From assembly GCA_946886855.1 (NCBI GenBank), contig CAMPJJ010000077.1, positions 1-27,555 of the forward strand: DNA of 27,555 nt. Reading direction: 5' to 3'. The position numbers were made by a program, and so were the translations under genes. The notes beneath the pieces were generated by a model, which was not told the DNA's origin, did not search any database, and saw only the letters and a list, made by a program, of their open reading frames with translations. Source of the DNA: an uncultured Roseateles sp. (GTDB taxonomy: Bacteria > Pseudomonadota > Gammaproteobacteria > Burkholderiales > Burkholderiaceae). Below are positions 7,890 through 16,643 of the stretch, in pieces; positions within the stretch are counted from its first letter, which is position 1, and every line of letters starts with the position of its first letter.

Positions 7890-7897
7890 ATTATAGT
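7890..7897. promoter_or_regulatory. Overlapping divergent -10 boxes for ydcH-like/yoaA and the PP2C gene
   Basis: On the minus strand TATAAT reads 7895-7890, 39 bases before the ydcH-like ATG. On the plus strand TATAGT lies at 7892-7897, only six bases before the PP2C ATG at 7904. Four bases are shared, so the two promoters should exclude each other. -35 elements are weak on both sides. Confidence 0.5.
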
Positions 7898-7903
7898 TTT
7901 GGG

Positions 7904-8671
7904 ATGAGTCGCAACATCCCAGGCTATCGCCTCAGCGCCGCCACCGGCATCCATCGCGGCGATCGCCTGTACCAGCAGGATCAGGTCCAGGTCATCGCCC
8001 ATCCCAGACAGAGCGGCTGCGTCCTCGGCATCGTCGCCGACGGCATGGGCGGCAAGAGCGGCGGCCGCAAAGCCGCCGACCAGGTCATCCTCACCGCCCA
8101 GCAGCTGTTCGAGCGTTTCGTGCCCGGCGAGGAGGACGAATCCGAACTGCTGCGCCAGATCGTCTCGGAAGCCCACCTGATGATCCGCCTGACGGCGATC
8201 TCGGCCGAGGAGGAACCGCACAGCACCCTCGCGGCCTACCTGCTGACGGCCGACCGGCGCTGCTACTGGATCCACACCGGCGACTCCCGCATCTACCACT
8301 TCCGCGGTCCCAACATGGTGACGCGCTCGCTGGACCAGTCCTACGTGCAGCGTCTGGTCGACGAGGGCCAGATCACCGAGGACGAGGCCCTGGTCCATCC
8401 CCAGTCCAACCTGCTGACCGCCTGCCTGGGCACGGTGCAGGAGCCGACGCCGGTCGAATCCTTCATCGAGCACCTGGAGCACGGCGACACGCTCATGTGC
8501 TGCAGCGACGGCCTGTGGCACTACTTCTCGCCGGCCGAACTGGGCACGGTGATGCACAGCCTGCCGCCGCGCGACGGCGCGGAACTGCTGGTCAACAAGG
8601 CGCGCCAGCGCGCCAAGGGCACCGGCGACAACCTGTCGCTGGCGATCGTGCGGGTGGATCCGCTCGAATAA
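7904..8671 (+). CDS. PP2C-family serine/threonine protein phosphatase
   Basis: A 255-aa stand-alone cytoplasmic PP2C/SpoIIE-type domain that removes phosphate from Ser/Thr using two metal ions. All metal motifs are visible: an Asp at residue 26 (QQDQ in place of the usual NED), DGMGG (Asp46), HTGDSRIY (Asp127), CSDGLW (Asp202) and GTGDNLS (Asp242, Asn243). No membrane segment or sensor domain is fused. No cognate Hanks-type kinase gene is in the window, so its substrate is unknown. A -10 box ends six bases before the ATG and no Shine-Dalgarno is present, so the mRNA may be leaderless. Its stop codon at 8669-8671 directly abuts the stop of the convergent gene, leaving no intergenic base. Proteins of this kind sometimes regulate type VI secretion or stress responses, but nothing here shows that. 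Confidence 0.9.
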   Translation: MSRNIPGYRLSAATGIHRGDRLYQQDQVQVIAHPRQSGCVLGIVADGMGGKSGGRKAADQVILTAQQLFERFVPGEEDESELLRQIVSEAHLMIRLTAISAEEEPHSTLAAYLLTADRRCYWIHTGDSRIYHFRGPNMVTRSLDQSYVQRLVDEGQITEDEALVHPQSNLLTACLGTVQEPTPVESFIEHLEHGDTLMCCSDGLWHYFSPAELGTVMHSLPPRDGAELLVNKARQRAKGTGDNLSLAIVRVDPLE

Positions 8672-9340
8672 TCAAGGTCTGGGCAGCGCGCGGATGTCGG
8701 ACGCCGACGGCGTCGGCAGATGCGCCGCGGGCGGCTTGGTGTTCTTGCCGACCGGCGCGGACGCCGCGGAAGCAGCTTTCTGCGCCGACTTCGCCTGCTG
8801 CTCGCCGGCCTTTCTCTGGCGGTCCAGCGCCTTGCGCTGGCGCTCCGCGGCCGCTTCGCGACGCTGGGCCGCGTCGGCCTTCGCTTCGGCATCCAGCCTC
8901 GCCTCGCGGCGCTGGTGGAGCTCGGGATTGGCCCGTGGCGTCCGCGCGCCGGGCACCACCGGCGCCGACGCCGGCTGGGCGGCTTCACGCACCGATTCGG
9001 TCTTCCGACGAGCCTCGTCCTTGGCCGCCTCGCGCTCGTTCTGCTGGACACGCTCGCGCGCGGCGGCGCCGCGGCGCTGGCGCTCTTCGGCATTGACCTG
9101 ATGTTCCGCGTGATCCAGCGGCCGCAGCTGCCGGACGCGCTCCTCGCGGGCGTCCTCCAGGCAGCCGGTGACGACGAAACGCTGGTTGCACTCGCGCACC
9201 TTGTCCTGGTAGGTCCGTTCGATGCGGGCGCGGGCGGCACCGATCTCGGCGCGGGTCATCTCCGCCGCGCAGACGGCCGTCGAGACGGCCGCGCCCGACA
9301 GCGCCAGCGGCAGGAGAACAAGGACGGAGCGGAAAGTCAT
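8672..9340 (-). CDS. Secreted Ala/Arg/Glu-rich coiled-coil protein of unknown function
   Basis: A 222-aa protein with a clear Sec signal peptide (hydrophobic stretch FRSVLVLLPLALSGAAV, likely cut after VCA near residue 24-25). The mature N-terminus has a short helix with a cysteine pair (ECNQRFVVTGC, Cys51 and Cys60) that could form a disulfide in the periplasm. Residues about 70-200 are a highly charged Arg/Glu/Ala/Gln helix, probably coiled coil, interrupted by a Pro-rich stretch (SAPVVPGARTPRANPE). The C-terminus is Pro/Ser-rich. I chose ATG 9340 because it starts the signal peptide directly; upstream in-frame starts at 9352 or 9382 would add a non-signal extension. Similar proteins occur in Burkholderiales as hypotheticals, to my recollection. 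I assign no function. It is convergent with the PP2C gene with zero spacing. Confidence 0.75.
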   Translation of the reverse strand: MTFRSVLVLLPLALSGAAVSTAVCAAEMTRAEIGAARARIERTYQDKVRECNQRFVVTGCLEDAREERVRQLRPLDHAEHQVNAEERQRRGAAARERVQQNEREAAKDEARRKTESVREAAQPASAPVVPGARTPRANPELHQRREARLDAEAKADAAQRREAAAERQRKALDRQRKAGEQQAKSAQKAASAASAPVGKNTKPPAAHLPTPSASDIRALPRP

Positions 9341-9469
9341 GGACGCGATCATCGCATCCGGCGACGCCCGTTCCGGTGACATGCGGCCCGTGACTTCCCT
9401 ACACCCCTCTCCGGGGGGAAGGGGCGGCCACAGAGGCGGATGAAGGCGGCTGACGCGGAGCCACCGGCT

Positions 9470-10570
9470 TCAGGTCAGCCGCGTGTCGACGTCGCGGCGC
9501 TCCAGTTCCAGGTATTCCTTCGACTGCATCTCCTGCAGCCGCGACACGGTGCGCGGGAACTCGTGGGCCAGCGGCCCCTCGGTGTAGAGCTGCTCCGCCG
9601 GCACGGCCGCGGAGATGATCAGCTTCACGCGCCGGTCGTACAGCACGTCGACCAGCAGGGTGAAACGGCGCGCCTCACTGGCCAGCCGTGGCGGCATCGC
9701 CGGCACCTTGGACAGGATGACCGTGTGGAACTGCGTCGCCAGCTCGAGGTAGTCGTTCTGCGAGCGCGGCCCGCCGCAGAGTTCCGAGAAGTCGAACCAC
9801 ACCACCCCGCCGGCGCGGCGCCGGGACCGGATCTCGCGGTGTTCGATGTGCAGGATCGGGTCTTCGTCGCGCGCCTCGGCGAGCGACTCGAAGGCCGCCG
9901 TCAGCGCCTGCTCGGTCTGATCGTTCAGCGGCGTGTGATAGAGCTCGACATGCTCGAGCGAGCGCTGCCGGTAGTCGGTGCCGTTGTCGACATTGATGAC
10001 TTCCAGATTCGCCTTCAGCAGCTCGATGGCCGGCAGGATGCGGTCGCGGTGCAGGCCGTTCGGATAGAGCCCGTCGGGATGGAAGTTGGACGTCGTCACG
10101 ATCGATACGCGGTTCTTGAACAGCGCATCCAGCAGCCGGTACAGGATCATCGCGTCGGTGACGTCGGCGACGTGGAACTCGTCGAAGCAGATCAGCCGGA
10201 AGCGCCGTGCGATGCGCTTGCCGAGCTCGTCCAGCGGATCCTGGATGCCCTTGAGCTCCTGCAGCTCGCGGTGCACCTCGCGCATGAACTCGTGGAAGTG
10301 CAGCCGGGTCTTGCGCGTCAGCGGCACGGCCTGGAAGAAGCAGTCCATCAGGAAGCTCTTGCCGCGACCCACGCCGCCGAACATGTAGACGCCGCGCGGC
10401 AGCGGCGGGCGGACCAGGAACTTGGTCACCGCGTTCGAGCGTCGCGCCTTGTAGTCGGCCCACTCGTCCTGGCAGCGCTGCAGCGAGGCGACGGCGCGCA
10501 GCTGCGCCGCGTCGGCGGTGTAGCCGCGTTCGGCGAGGGTCTGGTGATAGAGCTCGGTGACGGTGGTCAT
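9470..10570 (-). CDS. zapE: Cell division protein ZapE (AFG1-family ATPase)
   Basis: ZapE is an AFG1/LACE1-type P-loop ATPase; in E. coli it associates with the Z-ring and destabilises FtsZ polymers under stress. The product is 366 aa, matching the family. Walker A is GGVGRGKS (residues 65-72), Walker B LICFDEFHVAD (Asp130, Glu131), and a sensor-like TTSNFHPDGLY segment follows. The arginine-containing HRDRILPAI and the TDYR motif also fit. It is a cytoplasmic protein without signal peptide. It lies 125 bp downstream of lpdA on the same strand, the usual order in Burkholderiales, but a strong terminator separates them. It is therefore transcribed by readthrough or from its own promoter. No strong Shine-Dalgarno precedes ATG 10570. 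Family call is secure. Confidence 0.93.
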   Translation of the reverse strand: MTTVTELYHQTLAERGYTADAAQLRAVASLQRCQDEWADYKARRSNAVTKFLVRPPLPRGVYMFGGVGRGKSFLMDCFFQAVPLTRKTRLHFHEFMREVHRELQELKGIQDPLDELGKRIARRFRLICFDEFHVADVTDAMILYRLLDALFKNRVSIVTTSNFHPDGLYPNGLHRDRILPAIELLKANLEVINVDNGTDYRQRSLEHVELYHTPLNDQTEQALTAAFESLAEARDEDPILHIEHREIRSRRRAGGVVWFDFSELCGGPRSQNDYLELATQFHTVILSKVPAMPPRLASEARRFTLLVDVLYDRRVKLIISAAVPAEQLYTEGPLAHEFPRTVSRLQEMQSKEYLELERRDVDTRLT

Positions 10571-10632
10571 GCGATGGTGGTGCGGGCGGCGTTCATCTCA
10601 ACGCGGGAACAGAAGGACAAGAAGAAGGGACA

Positions 10633-10663
10633 AGAAAAAAGGGGCGACTCCTCGCCGCCCCTT
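10633..10663 (-). terminator. Rho-independent terminator after lpdA
   Basis: An 8-bp stem (AAGGGGCG at 10639-10646 with CGCCCCTT at 10656-10663) is followed on the minus strand by a run of T (complement of 10635-10640). It closes the sucA-sucB-lpdA unit 33 bp after the lpdA stop. Confidence 0.85.
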
Positions 10664-10695
10664 GTTCATGCGTCCGATGCGCTTCGAGCCGGAGC

Positions 10696-12123
10696 TCAGA
10701 AGTTCAGCGTGCGCTTGTCGATGGCCAGGGCCGCTTCCTTGGTCGCTTCGCTCAGCGACGGGTGCGCGTGGCAGATGCGGGCGATGTCCTCGGCCGAGGC
10801 CTTGAACTCCATCGCGACCACGGACTCGGCGATCAGCTCCGAGGCCATCGGGCCGATGATGTGCACGCCCAGGATCTCGTCGGTCTTGGCGTCGGCCAGG
10901 AACTTGACGAAGCCGGTCGTGTCGCCCAGCGCGCGGGCGCGGCCGTTGGCCAGGAACGGGAACTGGCCCGCCTTGTAGGCCACGCCGTCCGCCTTCAGCT
11001 GCTGCTCGGTCTTGCCGACCCACGCGATCTCGGGGCTGGTGTAGATGACCCACGGGATCGTGTTGAAGTTGACGTGGCCGTGCTGGCCGGCGATGCGCTC
11101 GGCCACGGCAACGCCTTCTTCCTCGGCCTTGTGCGCCAGCATCGGGCCGCGCACGACGTCGCCGATGGCCCACACGTTGGGCAGGTTGGTCTTGCACTCG
11201 TCGTCGACGATCACGGCGCCGCGATCATCGAGCTTCAGGCCGACGGCTTCCGGATTCAGGCCGATGGTGTTGGCCGTGCGGCCGATCGAGACGATCAGCT
11301 TGTCGACCGCCAGCGTCTGCTCGCCGCCCTTGGCATCCGTGTACTTCACGGCCACGCCGTCCTTGCCGTTCTCGACGGCCGTGATCTTCACGCCCAGCTC
11401 GATGTTCAGGCCCTGCTTCTTGAAGACCTTGGCGGCCTCCTTGGCGACGGACTCGTCAGCGGCGCCCAGGAAGGCGGGCAGCGCTTCCAGGATCGTCACT
11501 TCCGCGCCCAGGCGGCGCCACACCGAGCCCATTTCCAGGCCGATGACGCCGGAGCCGATCACGCCCAGCTTCTTCGGCACGGCCGGGATGCGCAGCGCGC
11601 CGTCGTTCGACAGGATGTTGGTCTCGTCGAACGGGGCACCCGGCAGCTGGCGGGCGTTGGAGCCGGTGGCGACGATCACGTGCTTGGCCGTGACGGTCTC
11701 TTCAGCAGCGCCGGCGACCTTCAGCTCGTAAGCGCCGTCCTTCGCCGCCACGAACGAGCCGCGGCCGTGGAAGAACGTGACCTTGTTCTTCTTGAACAGG
11801 TACTGCACGCCGTCGTTGTTCTGCTTCACGACGGTGTCCTTGCGACCGATCATCTTGGCGATGTCGATCTTCAGGTCGTTCATCGAGATGCCGTGGTCGG
11901 CGAAGCCGTGGCCGGCGTGCTCGAAGTGCTCGCTGGACTGCAGCAGGGCCTTGGACGGGATGCAGCCGACGTTGGTGCAGGTGCCGCCCAGGGCGGGACC
12001 GCCCTTGTCGTTCTTCCACTCGTCGATGCAGGCCGTGTTGAAGCCCAGTTGCGCCGCGCGGATCGCCGCGATGTAGCCGCCGGGACCGCCGCCGATGACG
12101 ACGACGTCGAATTGCTTGCTCAT
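10696..12123 (-). CDS. lpdA: Dihydrolipoyl dehydrogenase (E3)
   Basis: The FAD enzyme that reoxidises dihydrolipoyl groups on E2 with NAD+, the last step of the 2-oxoglutarate dehydrogenase cycle. The product is 475 aa, standard length. The FAD-binding GGGPGGY motif lies at residues 11-17 and the redox disulfide in [13 protein letters not shown] (Cys49, Cys54). The NAD-binding glycine motif ([13 protein letters not shown]), the second FAD motif ([22 protein letters not shown]) and the C-terminal catalytic HAHPSLSE (His454, Glu459) are all present. It has no N-terminal lipoyl domain, unlike many pyruvate-dehydrogenase E3s. It starts 18 bp after the sucB stop with AAGGA as Shine-Dalgarno and ends before a strong terminator. 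The context assigns it to the OGDH complex, though E3 may be shared. Confidence 0.96.
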   Translation of the reverse strand: MSKQFDVVVIGGGPGGYIAAIRAAQLGFNTACIDEWKNDKGGPALGGTCTNVGCIPSKALLQSSEHFEHAGHGFADHGISMNDLKIDIAKMIGRKDTVVKQNNDGVQYLFKKNKVTFFHGRGSFVAAKDGAYELKVAGAAEETVTAKHVIVATGSNARQLPGAPFDETNILSNDGALRIPAVPKKLGVIGSGVIGLEMGSVWRRLGAEVTILEALPAFLGAADESVAKEAAKVFKKQGLNIELGVKITAVENGKDGVAVKYTDAKGGEQTLAVDKLIVSIGRTANTIGLNPEAVGLKLDDRGAVIVDDECKTNLPNVWAIGDVVRGPMLAHKAEEEGVAVAERIAGQHGHVNFNTIPWVIYTSPEIAWVGKTEQQLKADGVAYKAGQFPFLANGRARALGDTTGFVKFLADAKTDEILGVHIIGPMASELIAESVVAMEFKASAEDIARICHAHPSLSEATKEAALAIDKRTLNF

Positions 12124-12141
12124 GTCGTGATCGTCCTTGGC

Positions 12142-13413
12142 TTAGATGTCGAACAGCAGGCGCGAGGGATCTTCCAGCGCGTCCTTCATCGCGACCAGAC
12201 CCAGCACGGCTTCGCGGCCGTCGATGATGCGGTGGTCGTAGGACATCGCCAGGTAGTTGATCGGACGGATCACGATCTGGCCGTTCTCGACGACGGCGCG
12301 GTCCTTGGTCGCGTGCACGCCCAGGATGGCCGATTGCGGCGGGTTGATGATCGGCGTCGACAGCATCGAACCGAAGGTGCCGCCGTTGGAGATCGAGAAG
12401 GTGCCGCCGGTCATCTCTTCGATGCCGAGCTTGCCTTCCTGGGCCTTCTTGCCGAACTCGGCGATCTTCTTCTCGATGTCGGCGAAGCTCATCTGGTCCG
12501 CATTGCGCAGGATGGGCACGACCAGGCCGCGCGGCGAACCGACGGCGATGCCGATGTCGAAGTAGCCGTGGTAGACGATGTCGTTGCCGTCGACCGAGGC
12601 GTTCAGCACCGGGTACTTCTTCAGCGCGTGCACGGCGGCCTTCACGAAGAAGCTCATGAAGCCCAGCTTCGTGCCGTGTTCCTTGGTGAAGCTGTCCTGG
12701 AACTTCTTGCGCAGCTCCATCACCGGGGCCATGTTCACTTCGTTGAACGTGGTCAGGATGGCGTTGGTCGACTGCGATTGCAGCAGGCGCTCGGCGATGC
12801 GGGCGCGCAGGCGGCTCATCGGCACGCGCTGTTCCGGGCGGTCGCCCAGGTTGGCGGAGGACACCGGCGCGGCGACGGCCTGCAGCGGCGCCTTGGCGGG
12901 AGCGGCCGGAGCCTGCACCGGCGCGGGGATCGCAGCCGGCTTGGCGCCGCCTTCGATCGCGCCCAGCACGTCGCCCTTGGTCACGCGGCCATCCTTGCCG
13001 GTGCCGGCCACCGAGCCGGCGGCCAGGTTGTTGTCGGCCATGATCTTCGCGGCGGCGGGCATCGCGACGCCGGCCTTGCTGTCCGACGAGGCGGCGGCGG
13101 CGGCGGGGGCGGCCGCTGCAGCGGCGGGTGCCGGCGCAGCGGCGGCGGCCGGAGCGGCGGCGCCGGCCTTGCCTTCCGAATCGATCTTGGCGATGACCTG
13201 GTCCGACGTGACGGTACCGCCGTCGCCGACGACCAGTTCGGACAGCACGCCGGCGGACGGCGCCGGCACTTCGAGCACGACCTTGTCGGTCTCGATCTCG
13301 ATCAGGATCTCATCGATGGCCACGGCGTCGCCGGGCTTCTTCTTCCACTGGAGCAGGGTCGCTTCGGCGACCGATTCGGACAGCTGGGGGACTTTGACTT
13401 CAACGATTGCCAT
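12142..13413 (-). CDS. sucB: 2-oxoglutarate dehydrogenase E2, dihydrolipoyl succinyltransferase
   Basis: The core of the OGDH complex, transferring succinyl from E1 through lipoyl-lysine to CoA. The product is 423 aa. One lipoyl domain (residues 1-77) carries the modified lysine in [11 protein letters not shown] (Lys44). An Ala/Pro swinging-arm linker of about 30 residues follows, then a peripheral subunit-binding domain (about 118-155, ending [12 protein letters not shown]), a second Ala/Pro linker and the catalytic acyltransferase domain. The active site is [13 protein letters not shown] (His394, Asp398). The GAGA-rich Shine-Dalgarno CGAGAGAA precedes ATG 13413. It is separated from sucA by 115 bp holding two strong hairpins. 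Assigned to OGDH rather than PDH by its single lipoyl domain and the sucA neighbour. Confidence 0.95.
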   Translation of the reverse strand: MAIVEVKVPQLSESVAEATLLQWKKKPGDAVAIDEILIEIETDKVVLEVPAPSAGVLSELVVGDGGTVTSDQVIAKIDSEGKAGAAAPAAAAAPAPAAAAAAPAAAAASSDSKAGVAMPAAAKIMADNNLAAGSVAGTGKDGRVTKGDVLGAIEGGAKPAAIPAPVQAPAAPAKAPLQAVAAPVSSANLGDRPEQRVPMSRLRARIAERLLQSQSTNAILTTFNEVNMAPVMELRKKFQDSFTKEHGTKLGFMSFFVKAAVHALKKYPVLNASVDGNDIVYHGYFDIGIAVGSPRGLVVPILRNADQMSFADIEKKIAEFGKKAQEGKLGIEEMTGGTFSISNGGTFGSMLSTPIINPPQSAILGVHATKDRAVVENGQIVIRPINYLAMSYDHRIIDGREAVLGLVAMKDALEDPSRLLFDI

Positions 13414-13464
13414 GATGTTTGTTCTCTCGGTTTTTCAGTAAACCGGAGCCTTGCGCCTGCCGGC

Positions 13465-13527
13465 CGCCGGGGAGCGTGTGCCCGTCCCCGGCGCCGGTGT
13501 CATTGCGGCGCGCGGCGTCCGCAATGA
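13465..13527 (-). promoter_or_regulatory. Two intercistronic hairpins between sucA and sucB
   Basis: Directly after the sucA stop comes TCATTGCGG (13500-13508)/CCGCAATGA (13519-13527), a perfect 9-bp stem with a 10-base loop. Beyond it lies CGCCGGGGA (13465-13473)/TCCCCGGCG (13485-13493), a second 9-bp stem with an 11-base loop. Neither is followed by a T run, so they are more likely processing or stability elements, or partial attenuators, than full terminators. Confidence 0.7.
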
Positions 13528-13528
13528 C

Positions 13529-16381
13529 TCACTTGGTCAGCACGAAACCCTTCAGCTTGCCGAAGGCCTGCTCCAGCAGCGCCTTCTGCTGCTCCTGGTG
13601 CAGGTGGGCGTAGCCGACGGCCGGCGAGGCCGAGGCGGGACGGCCCGCGTAACCGAGCTTCTGGCCGTCGGCCATGTTCTCGTGGATGTAGTGCTGCACG
13701 AAGAACCAGGCGCCCTGGTTCTGCGGCTCGTCCTGGCACCACACGATCTCGGCCAGGTTGGGGTACTTCTTCAGCTCGGCCGCGAACGCCTTGTGCGGGA
13801 ACGGGTACAGCTGTTCCACGCGGATGATCGCGACGTCCTTCTTGTCGCCGCGGGCCTTGATCAGGTCGTAGGCCACCTTGCCGGAGCAGGCGATCACGCG
13901 CTTGACCTTGCCGGCGTCGATCTCGGCGCTGGTCTCGCCGATGACGGTGCGGAACTCACCCTTGGTGAACTCGCTGACCGGGGACGTGGCGTCCTTGGCG
14001 CGCAGCAGCGACTTGGGCGTCAGGATGACCAGCGGCTTGCGGAACATGCGCAGCATCTGGCGACGCAGCAGATGGAAGATCTGCGACGCCGTCGTCGGCT
14101 GGACGATCTGCATGTTGTTGTCGGCGGCCAGCTGCATGAAGCGCTCCAGGCGGGCCGAGCTGTGCTCCGGGCCCTGGCCTTCATAGCCGTGCGGCAGCAT
14201 CAGCGTCAGGCCGTTGGAGCGGCCCCACTTCACTTCGCCCGAGGCGATGAACTGGTCGATCACGACCTGCGCGCCGTTCACGAAGTCGCCGAACTGCGCT
14301 TCCCAGATGGTCAGCGTGTGCGGGTCGGCGGCGGCGTAACCGTATTCGAAGCCCAGCACCGCCTCTTCCGACAGGATCGAGTCGATCACGACGAACGGGG
14401 CCTGGCCTTCCGCGACGTTCTGCAGCGGGATGTAGATGCCTTCGTCGAAGCGCTCTCGGTTCTGGTCGTGCAGCACCGCATGGCGGTGGGTGAACGTGCC
14501 GCGGCCGCAGTCTTCACCGGACAGGCGGATCGGGTAGCCCGAAGCCACCAGCGAGGCGAAGGCCATGTGCTCGCCCATGCCCCAGTCGACGTTGATGTCG
14601 CCGCGACCCATGGCGGCGCGGTCGGCGATGACCTTCTCCACCAGCGTGTGGGCCTTGAAGCCGCCGGGCAGCGTCGTGACCTTCTCGGCCAGGCGCTTCC
14701 ATTCGGCCACCGGCAGCGCGGTGTCGCAGCTGTCGGTCCACTTCTTGCCGAGGAACGGGGTCCAGTCGGTCGCGTACTTGCTCTTGAAGTTGGTCAGCAC
14801 CGGGTCGACGGTGTGGCGGCCTTCGTCCATCGCGGCGCGGAAGGCCTTGACCATGCCGTCCGGACCTTCGGCGTCCAGCACGCCCTGGGCCACCAGCTTC
14901 TCGCCGTACAGCTTGCGGGTGCCCGGGTGCTTGGCGATGGTCTTGTACATCAGCGGCTGCGTCAGCGCGGGCGTGTCCTGCTCGTTGTGGCCCAGCTTGC
15001 GGAAGCAGACGATGTCGACGACGACGTCCTTCTTGAACTGCTGGCGGTAGTCCAGCGCCAGCTGCGTGCACAGCACGACCGCTTCCGGATCGTCGCCGTT
15101 CACGTGCAGCACCGGGGCCTCGATCATCTTGACGACGTCGGAGCAGTACAGCGTGGAGCGCGTGTCGCGCGGATCGCTGGTGGTGAAGCCGATCTGGTTG
15201 TTGATGACGATGTGGACGGTGCCGCCGGTGTAGTAGCCGCGCGTCTGCGCCAGCGCCAGCGTCTCCATCACGACGCCCTGGCCGGCGAAGGCCGCGTCGC
15301 CGTGCACCAGCACGGGCAGCACCTGCTCGCCGGTCTTGTCGCCGCGGCGGTCCATGCGCGCCTTGACCGAGCCCTCGACGACCGGGTTCACGATCTCCAG
15401 GTGCGACGGGTTGAAGGCCAGGCTCAGGTGGACGGGGCCGCCGGGGGTGGTCACGTCGCTGGAGAAGCCCTGGTGGTACTTCACGTCGCCGGACGGCAGG
15501 TCCTCAGGGGCGGTGTGGTCGAACTCGGCGAACAGGTCCTTGGGCATCTTGCCCAGGGTGTTCACCAGCACGTTCAGGCGGCCGCGGTGGGCCATGCCGA
15601 TCACGATCTCCTGCACGCCGCGCGCGCCGGCGCACTTCACCAGCTCGTCCATCGAGACGATGAAGCTCTCGCCGCCTTCCAGCGAGAAACGCTTCTGGCC
15701 GACGTACTTCGTGTGCAGGTAGCGCTCCAGGCCTTCGGCGGCCGTCAGGCGCTCCAGGATCTGCTGCTTCTTCTCGGCCGTGTAGGTCGGCTTGCTGCGG
15801 ATCGCTTCGAGGCGCTCCTGCCACCAGCGCTTCTCGGTCGGCTCGGTGACATGCATGAACTCGGCGCCGACGGAGCCGCAGTAGGTGTCACGCAGGGCCT
15901 GCACGATCTCGCGCAGGGTCATGCGCTCGGCCTTGGTGAAATAGGTGTTGGTCGCGCTGAAGGTCCGGTCCATGTCGGCTTCGGTGAGGCCGTAGGACGA
16001 GGGTTCCAGTTCCGCGATCTTGGCGCGTTCGGTGCGCTTCAACGGGTCCAGGTCGGCCCAGCGCGAGCCCAGCGTGCGGTACGCGGCGATCAGCGACTGG
16101 ACGTGCACCTGCTTGCCGGCCACTTCTAGCTCGGCGGAGGACACCTTGTTGTTGAGCGCGTTGGCCTTGGCGCGTTGCGCGAAGGATTCGACGACGGGGG
16201 CGTGGGGCACATCCCGCTTGTCGCTGCCGTCCACCGCGGGGACGTGCTGCAGCGCGTCGAAGTAGGCGCGCCAGTTGTCGGGCACGGCGCCCGGGTTGTC
16301 GAGGTACTGCTCGTACATCTCCTCGACGTAGGGAGCATTGCCCCCGAACAGGTAGGAGTTCGAGCTGTATTGCTGCATCAT
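13529..16381 (-). CDS. sucA: 2-oxoglutarate dehydrogenase E1 (ThDP-dependent decarboxylase)
   Basis: Decarboxylates 2-oxoglutarate and succinylates the lipoyl group of E2, the rate-setting TCA-cycle step. The product is 950 aa, standard for SucA. The N-terminal E2-docking segment is present (YVEEMYEQYLDNPGAVPDNW, from residue 18). Active-site motifs are intact: GMAHRGR (His265), NPSHLEIVNPVVEG (His327), the ThDP motif GDAAFAGQG..INNQ (Asp362, Asn394/395), and SGEDCGRGTFTHRHAVLHDQ and EEAVLGFEYG with the activating Glu. MM at 16381/16378 gives two possible starts; GAGGTGA about ten bases upstream supports 16381. It heads the sucA-sucB-lpdA unit and has a leader of about 140 bases. This is the normal enzyme; a divergent paralogue lies at 22737-25421. 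Confidence 0.97.
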   Translation of the reverse strand: MMQQYSSNSYLFGGNAPYVEEMYEQYLDNPGAVPDNWRAYFDALQHVPAVDGSDKRDVPHAPVVESFAQRAKANALNNKVSSAELEVAGKQVHVQSLIAAYRTLGSRWADLDPLKRTERAKIAELEPSSYGLTEADMDRTFSATNTYFTKAERMTLREIVQALRDTYCGSVGAEFMHVTEPTEKRWWQERLEAIRSKPTYTAEKKQQILERLTAAEGLERYLHTKYVGQKRFSLEGGESFIVSMDELVKCAGARGVQEIVIGMAHRGRLNVLVNTLGKMPKDLFAEFDHTAPEDLPSGDVKYHQGFSSDVTTPGGPVHLSLAFNPSHLEIVNPVVEGSVKARMDRRGDKTGEQVLPVLVHGDAAFAGQGVVMETLALAQTRGYYTGGTVHIVINNQIGFTTSDPRDTRSTLYCSDVVKMIEAPVLHVNGDDPEAVVLCTQLALDYRQQFKKDVVVDIVCFRKLGHNEQDTPALTQPLMYKTIAKHPGTRKLYGEKLVAQGVLDAEGPDGMVKAFRAAMDEGRHTVDPVLTNFKSKYATDWTPFLGKKWTDSCDTALPVAEWKRLAEKVTTLPGGFKAHTLVEKVIADRAAMGRGDINVDWGMGEHMAFASLVASGYPIRLSGEDCGRGTFTHRHAVLHDQNRERFDEGIYIPLQNVAEGQAPFVVIDSILSEEAVLGFEYGYAAADPHTLTIWEAQFGDFVNGAQVVIDQFIASGEVKWGRSNGLTLMLPHGYEGQGPEHSSARLERFMQLAADNNMQIVQPTTASQIFHLLRRQMLRMFRKPLVILTPKSLLRAKDATSPVSEFTKGEFRTVIGETSAEIDAGKVKRVIACSGKVAYDLIKARGDKKDVAIIRVEQLYPFPHKAFAAELKKYPNLAEIVWCQDEPQNQGAWFFVQHYIHENMADGQKLGYAGRPASASPAVGYAHLHQEQQKALLEQAFGKLKGFVLTK

Positions 16382-16533
16382 CTTTCGCTCACCTCTGCCC
16401 CGGCTTCCGGAGCTATCGGCTGGTTATGAACCTTCCGCGACACGGCTTGACCGGTTGGCGGATTGCGACCCGCCTTTGCTGTTGCCAGAAAAGGGGTACG
16501 GGAAGGACCTGAAGTCACAAGCGCAGGACTGTA
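16382..16533 (-). promoter_or_regulatory. sucA leader and candidate promoter
   Basis: A -10-like TACAGT reads 16533-16528 on the minus strand, giving a leader of about 140 bases before sucA. The leader can form GGCGG/CCGCC (16457-16461/16470-16474, 8-base loop), GGTT/AACC (16422-16425/16429-16432) and CCGG/CCGG around 16400-16410 beside the Shine-Dalgarno. A conserved structured RNA, the sucA motif, is known in the 5' leaders of sucA in Burkholderiales; this leader is in the right place. I cannot confirm a match from memory. The rest of the 363-bp gap (16534-16743) carries the divergent oxygenase promoter region, and nothing else was recognised. Confidence 0.4.
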
Positions 16534-16643
16534 GCACCACGCTGGAACCCGTGCTGTTGCGGGATCGCCCACTTCTTGTGCACCTGTTACCGACCGGGAA
16601 CGAGCGCACGGACCGTCACCCCGCCTCGCCCCCCGCCAACAAC

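Noticed and set aside
9405..9435. CTCTCCGGGGGGAAGGGG stretch as a terminator or palindromic repeat
   Set aside because: Pairing is short and ambiguous and no T run follows on either strand.
10762..16129. Two very long plus-strand frames (about 900 codons each) opposite lpdA-sucB and sucA
   Set aside because: They mirror well-conserved genes codon for codon and give His/Asp/Val/Arg-rich products with no domain. They are shadows.
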